A stretch of 64,000 bases of DNA. Source: Prorocentrum cordatum. Lineage: Eukaryota > Sar > Dinophyceae > Prorocentrales > Prorocentraceae. Within the stretch, counting starts at the first letter, position 1. Each line of letters begins with the position of its first letter. The stretch lies in NCBI GenBank assembly GCA_963575745.1, contig CAUYUJ010014610.1:124006-188005 (forward strand), written 5' to 3'. Positions 39,453 through 49,819 of this stretch are shown here, piece after piece. The position numbers were made by a program, and so were the translations under genes. The notes under the pieces are model-generated. The model did not search any database. It was not told the DNA's origin and saw only the letters and a list, made by a program, of their open reading frames with translations.

Positions 39453-40066
39453 CGCACCGGCAACAAGCGATGCAATTGGTGCAGGGCGGCCTGCGGGGCA
39501 TGACAAGCGCAGTAAGGAGGGCGGTCTCGGCGACCGCAACGCGCGTTCGATCGACCGGCGGGGCCATGTCCCGGCGAGAGGGCTCGCATTCCAGACCGGC
39601 CATGTCCGACGGAACCCGATGCTTCGCATGCAACATATAAGGCGCCCCGTGCACGCGCGAGCGATGCCGACGGTCGTTCTGCGCTCAGCACTACGACTGG
39701 GTGATGAAGCGCTGTCGACAGCGCGAAGACGACCGGGCACGTGACCACGAGGCCACGCTGAGAGAACGGCACCAAGAAGAAGAAGAAGCCGCGATTAAGA
39801 AAAGGATACTAGAAGAGGAAGAGGTCAAGCGGTCCCGAGACGAAGTTGGGGCTCAGGCCGAGGCCATAGCCCTGCGTCGCATACGCGAGCTCGAGGAAAA
39901 TGCTGAACTGCGTGCGCTCAAAATCGAAGAAGCCGCGCGTGCTCGAGCTGATGACGCGAGAGAAGGCCGAAGCGCTGATGAAATAATCAGCCTCAGCCTG
40001 CCTCAGCCTCAGCCTCAGCCTGTCTCAGCGTCAGCCTGCCTCAGCATCAGCCTCAGCCTCAGAACT
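39359..40066 (+). pseudogene. Coiled-coil continuation, frameshifted
   Basis: Two frames (39359-39640 and 39701 onward) continue the coil: LEVQSAKQHFQREAVSNVQE, then RHQEEEEAAIKKRILEEEEV and EEAARARADDAREGRSADEI. The end runs into an AGCCTC hexamer tract. In between, the frame carries DGTRCFACNI with a CxxC before a stop. Confidence 0.45.
39987..40066. repeat. (CAGCCT)n hexamer tract
   Basis: About a dozen imperfect AGCCTC units with TGTCTCAGCGT variants, at the end of the coiled-coil frame. Confidence 0.9.
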
Positions 40067-40735
40067 CAGTGCCATGAAGGCCGAAGAGAGACTTGGCAAC
40101 CACCTGGAATTGGCCCCCAAGCGAGGCGCAAAAACAGGAGGAGGAATAGAAAAAGAAGAAACACGAGGGACCACCGACCTACTCCTTCCCTGGGTGTACA
40201 ACGCCAGCCCGGCCGAAGAAAACCACGGCCACTGCGGGGGGCCTCGCAGGGGGCGGCGACGAGCCTCTTCACCAGGGCCATGCTAACGGTGAAGGGGACA
40301 AGCCGGGAGGAAGGAGGGGCGGCATCGGAGGTGCGCTTGGGGGCGACGATTCTGGCGATGGACGCGGCGATGGCGACGATAGCGATGGCGATGACCCCGA
40401 TGGAGACGATGATTCCGAGGGGGGAGATTCCAGTGATGGGGGTGGCGATAGCTCCCAGGAAGAAGATGAAGCGGCCGCGCACAAGAGAATCAGCCGATAT
40501 GCCCTAGCGCAGAACGCCGGGCAGGACAATCCGGGGGGAGGTGGGGTCCGCCACCCCCGGGCCCACCTGGAGGAGGCGGAGGTCCGGGTGTCCCAGAATA
40601 CGGTGGAATGGTTCCGGCCGCGACCCCATGGGGTGCGGGGAGTTTCCCTAGACCCCTTGCCAGACGCGGACACTTTTCGCATTTGGAAGCAGTCCGCCAC
40701 GCGGGCAGCGGCCTTATGTTCTGGCGACAAAGTGG
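40067..40735 (+). pseudogene. Acidic Gly/Asp-rich segment upstream of gag
   Basis: 40075-40285 is a short frame (MKAEERLGNHLELAPKRGAK). From about 40290 another frame reads GGALGGDDSGDGRGDGDDSD and DGGGDSSQEEDEAAAHKRIS, then VSQNTVEWFRPRPHGVRG and LPDADTFRIWKQSATRAAAL before entering the gag frame near 40736. The last block looks like the natural N-terminus of the Gag protein, out of frame with the rest. Confidence 0.4.
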
Positions 40736-41674
40736 GTGGCTGAGGCGTTCGAACCCGAAACGGTGAAAGCCAAGGCGTCGAAGGGCCCAGGCCCATGCTT
40801 CGGGAACCTTGATATGCGCTTAGCGGCAGATCTCATTGCGAAATTCAACAAGATCAAAAGGGGCCCGGACGCTTCCCACGCTCTTCGACATCTCGCCAAC
40901 GAGGTCGACCGCGCTGACTCCAAACAATTGCAGGGCGGGAAGCTGCTCTCGGGCAGATCGATCCTCCGCATTACCCAAACCCATGTCGCCACTCGAGAGG
41001 ACCATGGACAGGCGTATACCTGCGAGGATCTCAGGGTCATCCAGATCAAGGGAGAGGGCAAAGAGTCAGACCGAGACCTCTACCACTTCTATGACGAAGG
41101 GATGAGGGCGACGCAAGAAATGGAGAAACCCCACGAATCCTTCAGACCATGCACTCAAAGCCACTTCTACAAACAGATGAAGAAGTGCCCATGTATGACC
41201 ATGACCCCTGCTATGTGCGATCATGGCAACGACCCTTCCGGAAAGGACATGGAGGCTTATGAATGGCTCTTGGGCATGATCGCCACGCAGATGCTGAAGG
41301 ATCGAGGAGGGGGCAATCGGAAAACCCAGAAGCAGCACATGAACAAGCGCGGAGTGAAACCCAGAGGCGGAAGGACGGGTGATGAGAACAAGGGTTCAAT
41401 CATCATGAAAGATGGGAGGCCTAAGGAATCCGTCGTCTGCCGACGGTGGCAGAATGGACAATGTCCACGTAGTCGGCATGAATGTCAGTGCCTGCGCCCC
41501 AAGGAAGCGACGCTCGCGCCACAGCAAAAACGCGGACAAACCCAGGCCGCCGCACCAGCCGCACCAGGGCCTTCCCATGGAGGGCCGTCCGGGAGGGGCC
41601 GGGGAGGCAAGGGCGATTCGATGGGGCAAAGGCAGGGGGGGCAAGAAGGAGAGAGGCAAAGGCAGAGGCGATAG
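40736..41674 (+). CDS. Gag-like protein of copia-like element, CCCH finger
   Basis: 312 codons. The helical core (LDMRLAADLIAKFNKIKRGP, LRHLANEVDRADSKQLQGGK, LLSGRSILRITQTHVATRED, YTCEDLRVIQIKGEGK) resembles the capsid-like Gag of dinoflagellate Ty1/copia elements. After a basic linker (KTQKQHMNKRGVKPRGGR) comes VVCRRWQNGQCPRSRHECQC, a CCCH-like finger expected to bind RNA, then a Gly/Gln/Arg-rich tail. Gag would package the element RNA. The authentic start is probably upstream in another frame (see 40067-40735). Protease, integrase, RT and RNase H follow on the same strand, in copia order. Confidence 0.65.
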   Translation: MAEAFEPETVKAKASKGPGPCFGNLDMRLAADLIAKFNKIKRGPDASHALRHLANEVDRADSKQLQGGKLLSGRSILRITQTHVATREDHGQAYTCEDLRVIQIKGEGKESDRDLYHFYDEGMRATQEMEKPHESFRPCTQSHFYKQMKKCPCMTMTPAMCDHGNDPSGKDMEAYEWLLGMIATQMLKDRGGGNRKTQKQHMNKRGVKPRGGRTGDENKGSIIMKDGRPKESVVCRRWQNGQCPRSRHECQCLRPKEATLAPQQKRGQTQAAAPAAPGPSHGGPSGRGRGGKGDSMGQRQGGQEGERQRQRR

Positions 41675-42896
41675 CAAAAGTGGGAAAGTTGACCGGCCTA
41701 GGGGACAGGACGGGCGCGGTAGCAGCAACCCTCCTTCTAAGAGCAAGAGTCGATTTGTTACGCCTACAGCCGAGGCCCCCAGAATTGCGATGGTTCCTGC
41801 GGTCGCGAGCACCAGCCGCTGACAAAACAGGAGAAGCAGGAACGAGGCGCCTGGGGGCAGAGCTTCCAGATGGCCGGACAGGGCTTGCCGCGCAGTCGCA
41901 ACGCGGAGCAGACGGCCGCAGCCGAGAAAGGCGCAAAAGCTCTGAAGCCGTCGGCCGCTCCCGCCCCCGACGGTGGAAAGCCGCAGGGTAGCAAGTCAAG
42001 TGGTCAAGAGAGTAAATCCAAGGCGAAGCGCCGGCACCACTTGGACGGTCAAGCGTGCCCTTTCGGCGGCAAGCGCTGGCACGAGGCCAGCTCTCCCGGG
42101 CGTCCGTAATCTGGGGGGGCGGCGCGCAGCGCCCATGGTGCTGGCGCCGCCCTGGCGGGAGATGCTACATGATGCCACTGCGCAGCTCCTGTGGGACAGG
42201 CGCAGTGGGCTAGTCCAGCCGCGCCAATCGCCGGGCCACGATGCCGCGAGACAGCGCAAGGGCCCATGGCCAGCCCTGGCAACAAAAGATCAATCGTTAC
42301 TCCGGGTCCAAACAATGAGGCCACGGGAGACCATGAGGCGTTCACTGCGGACGCGCAGCGTCATTCAGCCGTCGCGAAGACCGATGATTCTATCTTCATT
42401 GGGGTGCTGAGATGCTTGCTGGCGGGCGGGATTCAGTCGTATCCGAAGGGGGCGTCGGACCTGCTCAGATCGGGAAGACCCGAAAGAAGCTCCCTGCGCC
42501 ATGCCGCGGGGGGCAACGACAAGCGGACATTAGCCGCTGACAAGAAAGAAAGGGGGGTAATAATCCACCCTTTCTACACATTTCCCCACGCCGTGGACGA
42601 TGAGGAAGATTAGAGAGATCGAGCCAATGCCGATAAGCACGAAGCACGGTGATCCGTTTTGCTTCCCGAAGAAGTGGCAGGACTGGCGCGGCAAGACCGC
42701 CCGAGTGCATCAGCAGCTTGCAAGCAACGACGCGAGCGAGCTGGAGCATGAGGCGTGGAGGTTGTGGCTGGACTGCGAGCCAGCGCCCGCGGCATGAAGA
42801 CGGGTGCAGTAGTGATGCTGGGGATGGCCATGCCGATGCCGCATCTGCTAAACGACACAACCGCAGAAAAGGGGCTAGTGAGGCAATCCAACTCGG
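41675..42896 (+). other. Gag-protease interval, broken coding sequence
   Basis: Short frames such as AEKGAKALKPSAAPAPDGGK (41870-42109) and AVAKTDDSIFIGVLRCLLAG (42191-42613) suggest a decayed Gag-Pol linker, but no domain can be named. Much of it is Ala/Pro/Lys-rich. Confidence 0.35.
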
Positions 42897-43740
42897 GTCG
42901 ATGCGCTTCATTATAGACACCGGTTGTGGCTCTAACCTCATTGCCATCTAGTACATGCAGAATGCAGGCGCCATTAGCAATATGAAGGAGCTCCAAGTTC
43001 CAATTGCGCTGAACACGGCCGGGGGGCTGTCTAGTGCCCTCGGGGCTGTGAAGGTCGCCTGCGATCGGCTATTGAGTGGTAGGTTCGACGCGATTGTAAT
43101 GCCGGAGACACCGAACGTCATATCCGTGGGCGAACTATGCATGAATAGCGGCTACAGTTTCCATTGGAAGTGTGGGAAAATGGCGTATCTCCCCCTCCCC
43201 AATGATATGAGAGTGGACCTGACGGTTGATGATAAAATCCCGTACCTCAACATTGGAGGGGGCGAGGCTTTGGGTCGAGTAGACGAGGCAGCTCCCGCCT
43301 ACCCAGTTGGGTTAGCACGATGGGCCTGTGTGGAGGCTAACGCGAAGTCTTGCCTGGCTGACCCCGAGCAAGCGGGTGGCCCCCCGCTCCGGGCTGTTAG
43401 GCACCGCGCAACCCTGGACCTGCGCCCGCATGAAGTGGCGACGGAAGATTCATATGTGGACGGAGTCCTGGCGGGACCGTTCGGGTCACGGCTGCGGAGG
43501 CGTGCCTCATTGAGCCGGCCTCGACGGCAGGGAGGCCATTACTTATTTCTACTACGCATGAGCCTCAGATGGCGACCTGGGGGGGATGGGGGCCTGGCCC
43601 CACTGGGATCGCCAACGGGATGCCACCGGCTCCTACATACTTCGGCCATGCCGTTGGATGTGGGAGACAAGCCGCTCCCGCACCCGCAGAGGGCGCGGCA
43701 GAACAACGCGCGGAGGCACTGGGCGCTATCGATCTAGTCG
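42897..43740 (+). pseudogene. Copia-like aspartic protease, in-frame stop
   Basis: MRFIIDTGCGSNLIAI (42901-42948) carries the DTG active-site triad of retroviral-type aspartic proteases. A TAG at 42949-42951 interrupts the frame, which continues at once as YMQNAGAISNMKELQVPIAL, PETPNVISVGELCMNSGYSF, HWKCGKMAYLPLPNDMRVDL. The latter is the conserved C-terminal half of this protease region. The enzyme would cut the Gag-Pol polyprotein. Downstream (about 43270-43740) the frame becomes Pro/Arg/Ala-rich without a recognisable domain. Confidence 0.75.
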
Positions 43741-44117
43741 ACGATGATGGCACCGATGACCCAATGTAGGAGTCAGGAGGTGAGCCGAGTAAGGTTGAGC
43801 GGCTCAAGAGGGAAGCACAGTCCCGAACGTATCTCATGACACACCTGCCAAATATTCCGTATTGCCCGACTTGCACCTGGGCGAAGACACCCAGGGCGTA
43901 GCAGCGAAAGAAGCAAAACAAATCGCTAAAGAAGCTGGAACTTTTCTCACTGTTTTGCGTTGGATGACTTCTCGAGGGGACTCTACGGGGAAACCTCGTG
44001 TGTGACGCTGCGCGATCGGTTCACAAGATTCCTTGCGGCTAAGGGCACCTTTGGCAAATCGGCCGAACAGGTTACAGACTTCCTGGTGAATCTGCGCGCA
44101 CCGCATGAGCAGTTCGT

Positions 44118-44160
44118 GCATATATTTACATATGTATATATATATATATATATGTATATT
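44118..44160. repeat. (TA)n tract inside integrase
   Basis: GTATATATATATATATATAT with flanking ATATTTACATATG and GTATATT, placed between two integrase coding blocks. Confidence 0.9.
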
Positions 44161-44236
44161 CCGATCTGGCACGAGAGCTAAAGAAAGTTTGCCAGGACCT
44201 AAAGATAGCATATGACTCCACTCAGCCGGCGAATAT

Positions 44237-44259
44237 AAAAAAAAAAAAAAAAGAAAAAA
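44237..44259. repeat. A16-G-A6 run inside integrase
   Basis: Sixteen A, one G, six A. It follows the STQPAN codons and precedes AERANG, that is, it sits where a few conserved integrase residues should be. Confidence 0.9.
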
Positions 44260-44885
44260 TGCGTAGCTGAGCGCGCCAATGGCGTCGTTCAGGACGGTGC
44301 GAGAACACTGCTCATGACTGCTGGCCTACCAGCGGAGTTCTGGGCATATGCCGCCCATTATTTCTTGCGCGCGTTACAGCGCAACGCGTGGGGAAAACGG
44401 CAAGACTCCGCGGGAGTTACGGTTCGGCGGACCTTTTAACGCTCCGCTGGTGCCCGTCGGATCCGCAATCCGATACTTGCCGCCGCCAGAACCCATAACC
44501 AAGCAGCCCAAGATGGCCCCGCGAACACGAATGGCATCTATCTTGGCTACGTTCAACATGCGGGAGGGCGTGTAGGCCCTGTCCACTAATGCATGCCCTT
44601 GGCACAGCTTGAGGGCTTGAACTTCATTGCTGGCATGAGGGCGGACGGCGCCAGACCCATCGTCGAGAGATCTGAACAGGCGTGGACAGACACCAACGTG
44701 GAAGAGAATGTCATAGACTCTCCAGATGGGATCGTCGACAATGTCGACTAGGATTCCCCCGTGCATTTCCCGCTCAGGCGTGTATATAACAAGGCTGCCG
44801 CCAACGTTAACAGCGTTACCCTTGAAACTCTGCTCTTGGGCGGGACTGCCGAGGAAGGACAGGTAGAAAACCGCGTGCGAAATCC

Positions 44886-44906
44886 GGGGGGGGGGGGGGG
44901 GGGGGG
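44886..44906. repeat. Poly-G run (G21)
   Basis: Exactly 21 G between the integrase C-terminal sequence (EEGQVENRVRNP) and the RT upstream region. Confidence 0.95.
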
Positions 44907-45287
44907 CGTCTAGCTCCCACGAGGGCATGGTGCCAGAACCGGACGCTCTTGACGCCCATGGCATGGGGGGAGGTGAGCCCCGCGCCCATGGCGAGGGGGT
45001 AGACGAGGTCTTGGATGGCCATGATCCGACGGACGACGAAGGGCCGTCGGGCCCCCCTCCATGGCCCAGAACTTCTGCCAGGTGCCAGGCGCAGAAGAGT
45101 GGAATTTGGCGCGGTGAATGTCGGTGAGAACCTTGCCGAGTCGGAAGTCATTATTGCCAGACAGACCAAGTTCCTTGCGGCCCCGGCTAGAGGAGAGCCC
45201 AAGGCCGAGCAGGTTATGGCAACAACGACGCAGAACCTCGACACAGGAGGATACTACGAAAAGAATGCCGTGGTTGCATGAAGGACG

Positions 45288-47482
45288 ATGGAGGAGCTCG
45301 CGAAGCCGCCCCCGTTGAAAGGTAAACAGAAGACAGTGCATCTTCGGGTAGTCTTTTATTACGATCCATACTACAGAAGAACGAACGAGGTAGCTGTGTA
45401 CGACGACGTGCATGGCCATGCTATGCTCCAGCGCACTCAGAAGGAGTCTACTAATCCAGGTGCCCACCCTGATCGATGGTTCAAGACGGGCGGCCCTGAA
45501 CGCAAGAGACTCACTGAAGAATGCAAAACCGAGAAAAAGGATTCGATGACCTGGAGGATCCAGGCCCGAACGCAGACCTACTGAGAGCCATGGGCATCGA
45601 TGTGCCTCGGCCAGCGCCGACCTACACCATGGCAGCTGCTGCCCCGTCGAGCAGGGGACAGTTAGACGAGGATGCGTTGAAAGACTTCCAAACATGGTGC
45701 ACAGAAGCGCGCGCAACAGATGAAGAAACAGGGTCGTCCCATGGGCGGCCCTTGAGTACCGATGATGAAAGTGACTGGGATCGCACGGCCTTAGACTGCG
45801 CGGCGGCGACCAGGCGTCGCGGTGTCCCTCGCATGCCCCTCCGTGGGGGAGATGCGGGTAATGGCGCTCGCCGGGAGAAGGAGGCATCTTGCCGGCCATG
45901 CTACAACCCGTTCACGGACTCCATGCAGACCGGTGATCGGGAGGCGATCTTCGTTCTTCGATCAGGATTGCGCGACTCCAAAATCAGACACTACGCCTGC
46001 GTTGCCCGCCACGCCACCAAGGCGGAAGCGGCCAACGACGAGAAGGCCCAGAAAGCACTGGATGAATGGGGACGTCTGAGAAAGATCAAGACATGGGATG
46101 AGTATAGAGTTCAAGAACTCCGCGACGTCAGGGCAAAGATGAAAGGGACAACCTCTCACATCGGAAGACTGTTTGCGATACTAGTTGAGAAGAATGCTGA
46201 CCTTCCTGAGGACCACAAAGAGCGCGAATTCAAGGGAAGCGTCGTATTCGACGGCTCCGATGTGGTAGATCAAGACAAGAACGTCGCACTGATTCAGGAA
46301 CTGTCCAGTTGTCCTGCGACGATGCAGGCCAGTGAGGCTGCCGACGCATACGGCCTGTTTGAGGATCACGACATACAACAGGCTGACGCCTGGCAGGCGC
46401 ACGCGCGATCCAAATTAGGAGGCACCCCGAAATGGGCGCGATTGCCCAAAAAAGCTTGGCCAGAGAGCTGGGCAGGCATGATTGATCCCGCGTGTCCTCT
46501 GTTGCTGGCGTTGCACGGGCACCCTGATGCAGGCGGTTTCTGGGGGCAACACTGCGAGGCCCACGTCATGTCAAAGGGATTCGTTCCGATTCCTGGTTGT
46601 AGAAGTTGCTATTATCATCCAGAGCTCGAGCTATTTCTGATCGTATATGTAGATGCCTTCAAACTCGCGGGCCCCTCTCGCAATCTGAAGACGGGTTTGG
46701 ATCTGATTATGAGTCCATCCGAGACGGCCCCTGAAGGAATCGGCATGGACCCACCGACTCCGGTGGGAAGGTATCTTGGACGCGAACATCGGGTTTCTGA
46801 GAAATGGGTTGACTGGCAAGGCGTGGTTCCGACCATGTGGGACCCGCGGCCGCCTAAGGAACAGAAAACAAAAGGCCTGGCTGACTCTGTGAACCAGCTG
46901 GCTGCAGTCGCCCACGGTGAAATGCAGCACGACAGTGCAATTCCGATTAATTGCGACAGGTCACCCCATGTCCCCAAGGGACACAGTGCATGGGTGAGAT
47001 ACGACGCTAACACGACGAGGTACCATACACCCCTGCTGGGCGGCCCTGAAGGGCGCAAGGCCACCCGAATAATCACGTTTGATTACGACACATGGGCGGA
47101 GCTCGATGACACTGTATATGCTGGCGGGATGGCGGCGGTTTCAGCTGCCGCCGCTGAGAAGTGTTTCCGGGCACCGCTCCCTGGTGGACAACACGACGCG
47201 ATCCCAATACTTGTTTTTCAAAAAGATAATGCTGAAGCCACCATCTTCGCGCCCCAGAGCCCCACAGACCAGGGCTGGTTTCAGGAAGTACGGTGCGCGG
47301 CCTCAGCTCCGCCGCCGCCGCTTCCGCCGTCTGAGTACAAGGCAGGGCCCAAGAAGATAGCGCGCATCGTGGAATATGACATGGCCGAATTCTTCAAGTC
47401 CTGCGTCTCCTTGTGCGCAGAGGTCATGGACACTGACCAAGACACCTACCCGCTATCAGGTACACCCTTTGGCCCTGAGTGA
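45288..47482 (+). pseudogene. Copia-like reverse transcriptase, YVDA active site
   Basis: 45288-45584 and 45521-47482 together give one protein with a frame change near 45540. Recognisable RT blocks: FKGSVVFDGSDVVDQDKN, SCPATMQASEAADAYG, DIQQADAWQAHARSKLGGTP (motif A region), KWARLPKKAWPESWAG, LALHGHPDAGGFWGQHCEAH (motif B region) and LELFLIVYVDAFKLAGPSRN (motif C region). This is the Ty1/copia pattern. The second catalytic Asp of YVDD is replaced by Ala (codon GCC at 46655-46657), so the RT would be inactive even if translated. The 45521-47482 frame is open for 653 codons. The remainder (WVDWQGVVPTMWDPRPPKEQ onward) links to RNase H. Confidence 0.85.
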
Positions 47483-47524
47483 ACGTCCTTCGAGGGCTGT
47501 CATTGCGGCGCGCGCGGCGAAATC

Positions 47525-48520
47525 TTGGCCGCTGCCGAAGAGGCCCTGGCTGCATGCTTACGCATTGGTGCAGTTGTCGGGCCTCCTGGCGCTAAGGTTC
47601 ACGTGGGTGGCCCTCCCATGGAGGGCCCGCCAGCCCCTGATCCCAAGCCTCCTGCTCCGTCAGGAATCCTGCAACCGATTGCAGCTGAAGTCCCGATGAA
47701 AGTTCTGTGCGGAGCACGCACGGCGCGCCCTGACCTGTTCAACGCTGTCTGCAAGACAGCTGCGTGCGTCACTACATGGACGGAACAACAGGATCTGGAC
47801 CTGTTCCGCATTATCTGCTATCTGAAGGCCACGACTCACTACCGCCTGGTGTCTTGGGTGGAAGATCGCTGTGAGGTCGTGTGGATACGCCAATTTTCAG
47901 ATGCCGATTTGGCAAGTAACATACGCACGCATCGCAGCACCAGCGCGAACACACAATTTTCACGGGGACCGAATACACGAGCGCTTCAGAGCTGTCATTC
48001 CCGCAGACAGACCGCGGTGTCTCATAGCACTTTAGAAGCGGAAATTGTCTCAGCCGGTGAAGCACTCAGAAGAGAATTCATGCCAGCGTTTCCCATGTGG
48101 GAGATGTTATTCGGCCGTGCGTTGAGGGCGGAGTTCATGAGATATAACCAAGCCGTCGTGAAGGTTTGCAAGGCGGGTGTCTCTCAAAAGCTCATGCACC
48201 TGCCGCGTACTCACCGAATCGAGGCTTCCGCTGTGGCGGAACAATTTGCAAGAGGCACAGTGAACCTAGTTTACTGTCCCACACACGATCAGGCCGCGGA
48301 CAAAGGCACGAAGAGATTCGAGCAGCCTCCCTCGTGGACCAAGGTGCTCTATCTTGTGCAGGTCGTGGCCCCGACCTTCTGGAATGCCCCGTCCTACCAG
48401 CAGCATTTGGACTCCCTCTTTGAAGGCGGCGCGGGTCTTCCCCTGAAGCCCGGGGGGGTTCTCGAGCCGAAGCTCGGCGCGCAGTCCAAACTTCGAGACG
48501 GCGGCAAAACTCCCAGCTAG
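47525..48520 (+). CDS. Copia-like RNase H domain
   Basis: An open frame of 331 codons: GARTARPDLFNAVCKTAACV, TTWTEQQDLDLFRIICYLKA, EVVWIRQFSDADLASNIRTH, RSTSANTQFSRG and QSCHSRRQTAVSHSTLEAEI. The FSDADLAS...RSTSA...SRRQTAVSHSTLEAE series is the hallmark of copia RNase H, including the Asp of DAD and the Glu of EAE. It would degrade the RNA strand of the RNA-DNA hybrid. HLPRTHRIEASAVAEQF and VNLVYCPTHDQAADKGTKRF match the domain's end. The nominal start is not a real start; the RT frame ended 43 nt earlier. A TAG at 48518-48520 ends the frame, but coding continues in phase to 48865. Confidence 0.88.
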   Translation: MAAAEEALAACLRIGAVVGPPGAKVHVGGPPMEGPPAPDPKPPAPSGILQPIAAEVPMKVLCGARTARPDLFNAVCKTAACVTTWTEQQDLDLFRIICYLKATTHYRLVSWVEDRCEVVWIRQFSDADLASNIRTHRSTSANTQFSRGPNTRALQSCHSRRQTAVSHSTLEAEIVSAGEALRREFMPAFPMWEMLFGRALRAEFMRYNQAVVKVCKAGVSQKLMHLPRTHRIEASAVAEQFARGTVNLVYCPTHDQAADKGTKRFEQPPSWTKVLYLVQVVAPTFWNAPSYQQHLDSLFEGGAGLPLKPGGVLEPKLGAQSKLRDGGKTPS

Positions 48521-48868
48521 AAGGCGAAGAAGAAGCCCAAACGTCAACATAAAGGCAAACATTCTGCTGACTCACCCGCCAACCCCAGGGTTCATAACGG
48601 AGCGGGAAGACCAGCGGAGGCGGTCGATGAACAGGGGAGTGCAACACGTAGCCATGCTATAGTTGTTGCTCCTGATGCCGCTGTAGGTTCCAGCGAAACA
48701 TCCCGACAGCGCCGATTCATTGAGTTTTGCGGTGGGCCTAACAGCCGGCTGGGGAATCAAGATTTCATCCCCGATCAACACTGCACGGTGGTGCGTATGA
48801 CAGAAAACGAAGACATGACCACCAGGGAAGGCAAAGCGTTTAAAATAGAAGAGTTCGGAAAATAAATG

Positions 48869-48938
<70 letters not shown>

Positions 48939-49449
48939 AGACAAATCCGCGGACGAACGAATAACATTGTGGATCTCAATACCATGCACGGGCGGATCTC
49001 CATGGCAATGCGTAATGAAGCCATATATTACCGCTCCGGCAGTGAAAAAGCTCTCAATAAATTGAGGGGCCACATCACACTTTTCCGGAAGCTGTCATGG
49101 GTAGCTCGCGATTTGGCCCAGGAGGTAGACAAGAGAAATGGCCAAATATGCCTTGAATGGCCGACCCCGTGCCGATGTTGGCACGATCCACGCGTGAAGG
49201 AATTTGTTGAACCAGCATAAGATGACACATATACAGCCCCATGGCTGCGCATATGGTTTGAAAAACAGCAAACGGCAATATATGAGGAAGCCATGGAGTA
49301 TCGCTTCGTCCTCGAACGTGATCGCGGAGGGATTAGTACAAGCCCACAAGCATGGCTGCCACAATCATGTTGAGGCTAGAGGGAAGGATTGCAAGCAGGC
49401 GGAAGACTATACGGATGAGTTTGCGAGACGCGTTCATCTGTTGGTGTAA
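48521..49449 (+). pseudogene. Methyltransferase-like C-terminal domain, split by poly-A
   Basis: Directly in frame after the RNase H TAG: a basic linker (KAKKKPKRQHKGKHSADSPA), then RRFIEFCGGPNSRLGN (48706-48753; resembles the SAM-binding motif I) and TENEDMTTREGKAFKIEEFG. After the A66 run, another frame reads DERITLWISIPCTGGSPWQC (about 48952-49011; resembles the catalytic PC motif IV). A third frame then reads NGQICLEWPTPCRCWHDPRV (EWP in the place of ENV, motif VI), and a fourth, after 49204, HGCAYGLKNSKRQYMRKPWS (motif VIII-like), ending EDYTDEFARRVHLL. The order fits a cytosine-C5 methyltransferase-like fold. Retrotransposon capture of cytosine methyltransferases has been reported in dinoflagellates. 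The assignment is by motif only, and this copy is broken. Confidence 0.6.
48869..48934. repeat. Poly-A run (A66)
   Basis: 66 consecutive A, preceded by AATAAATG. It divides motif I from motif IV of the methyltransferase-like domain and seems to replace coding sequence rather than end a gene, since the domain resumes within 20 nt. Confidence 0.95.
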
Positions 49450-49819
49450 AAAGCGCTTGGGGACAGAGCAGTTGGCGGTACCATGTACTGTGCCCCGTTG
49501 CATGCCGCTCCTGCCGTCGCGTGAGTTTGTTGCCGCTGCCGTTTCGGCTCAAACCGGTGCCCCCGCGCAGCATCCCGACGCGGCTGCCTCGCCAGCCATG
49601 GCGCCCTGCTCGCGCCGCCGCTGCTCGCCGGCGCCTCGCAGCGCCCGCTCCGGCCCCCTAGCTGCGCCCGCGCCCCTCGGCGGCGGGCCCCGCAGGTCCG
49701 CAAGTCACGTGAAGAGGGGCATCGTGCGCCCCAGCCCCGAATAGCGTCTCTTCATAAGAGACTCGGCAAGGACCGCGCCCTGCATCGCGCATGGCGGCCT
49801 GCGCGGGTTCCGGGGCAAG
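49450..49819. other. No gene recognised (GC-rich spacer)
   Basis: Between the methyltransferase-like domain and the next coding block. Ala/Pro/Arg-rich frames only. Confidence 0.5.

Larger units (their letters stand above)
43770..44870 (+). pseudogene. Copia-like integrase, interrupted by simple repeats
   Basis: Fragments in order: KVERLKREAQSRTYLMTHLP then NIPYCPTCTWAKTPR (HHCC zinc-binding domain); LDDFSRGLYGETSCVTLRDR then FTRFLAAKGTFGKSAEQV (catalytic-core start); YSDLARELKKVCQDLKIAYD then STQPAN (the block that holds the second acidic residue); AERANGVVQDGARTLLMTAG then LPAEFWAYAAH (core end); GKTPRELRFGG and KMAPRTRMASILATFN (C-terminal part). The pieces lie in different frames, separated by stops, a (TA)n tract (44118-44160) and an A16 run (44237-44252). 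Integrase would insert the cDNA; this copy cannot. Confidence 0.75.

Noticed and set aside
44374-44964. A 196-codon minus-strand frame opposite the integrase region
   Set aside because: It is the antisense shadow of copia-like integrase coding sequence; the plus strand carries the recognised motifs.
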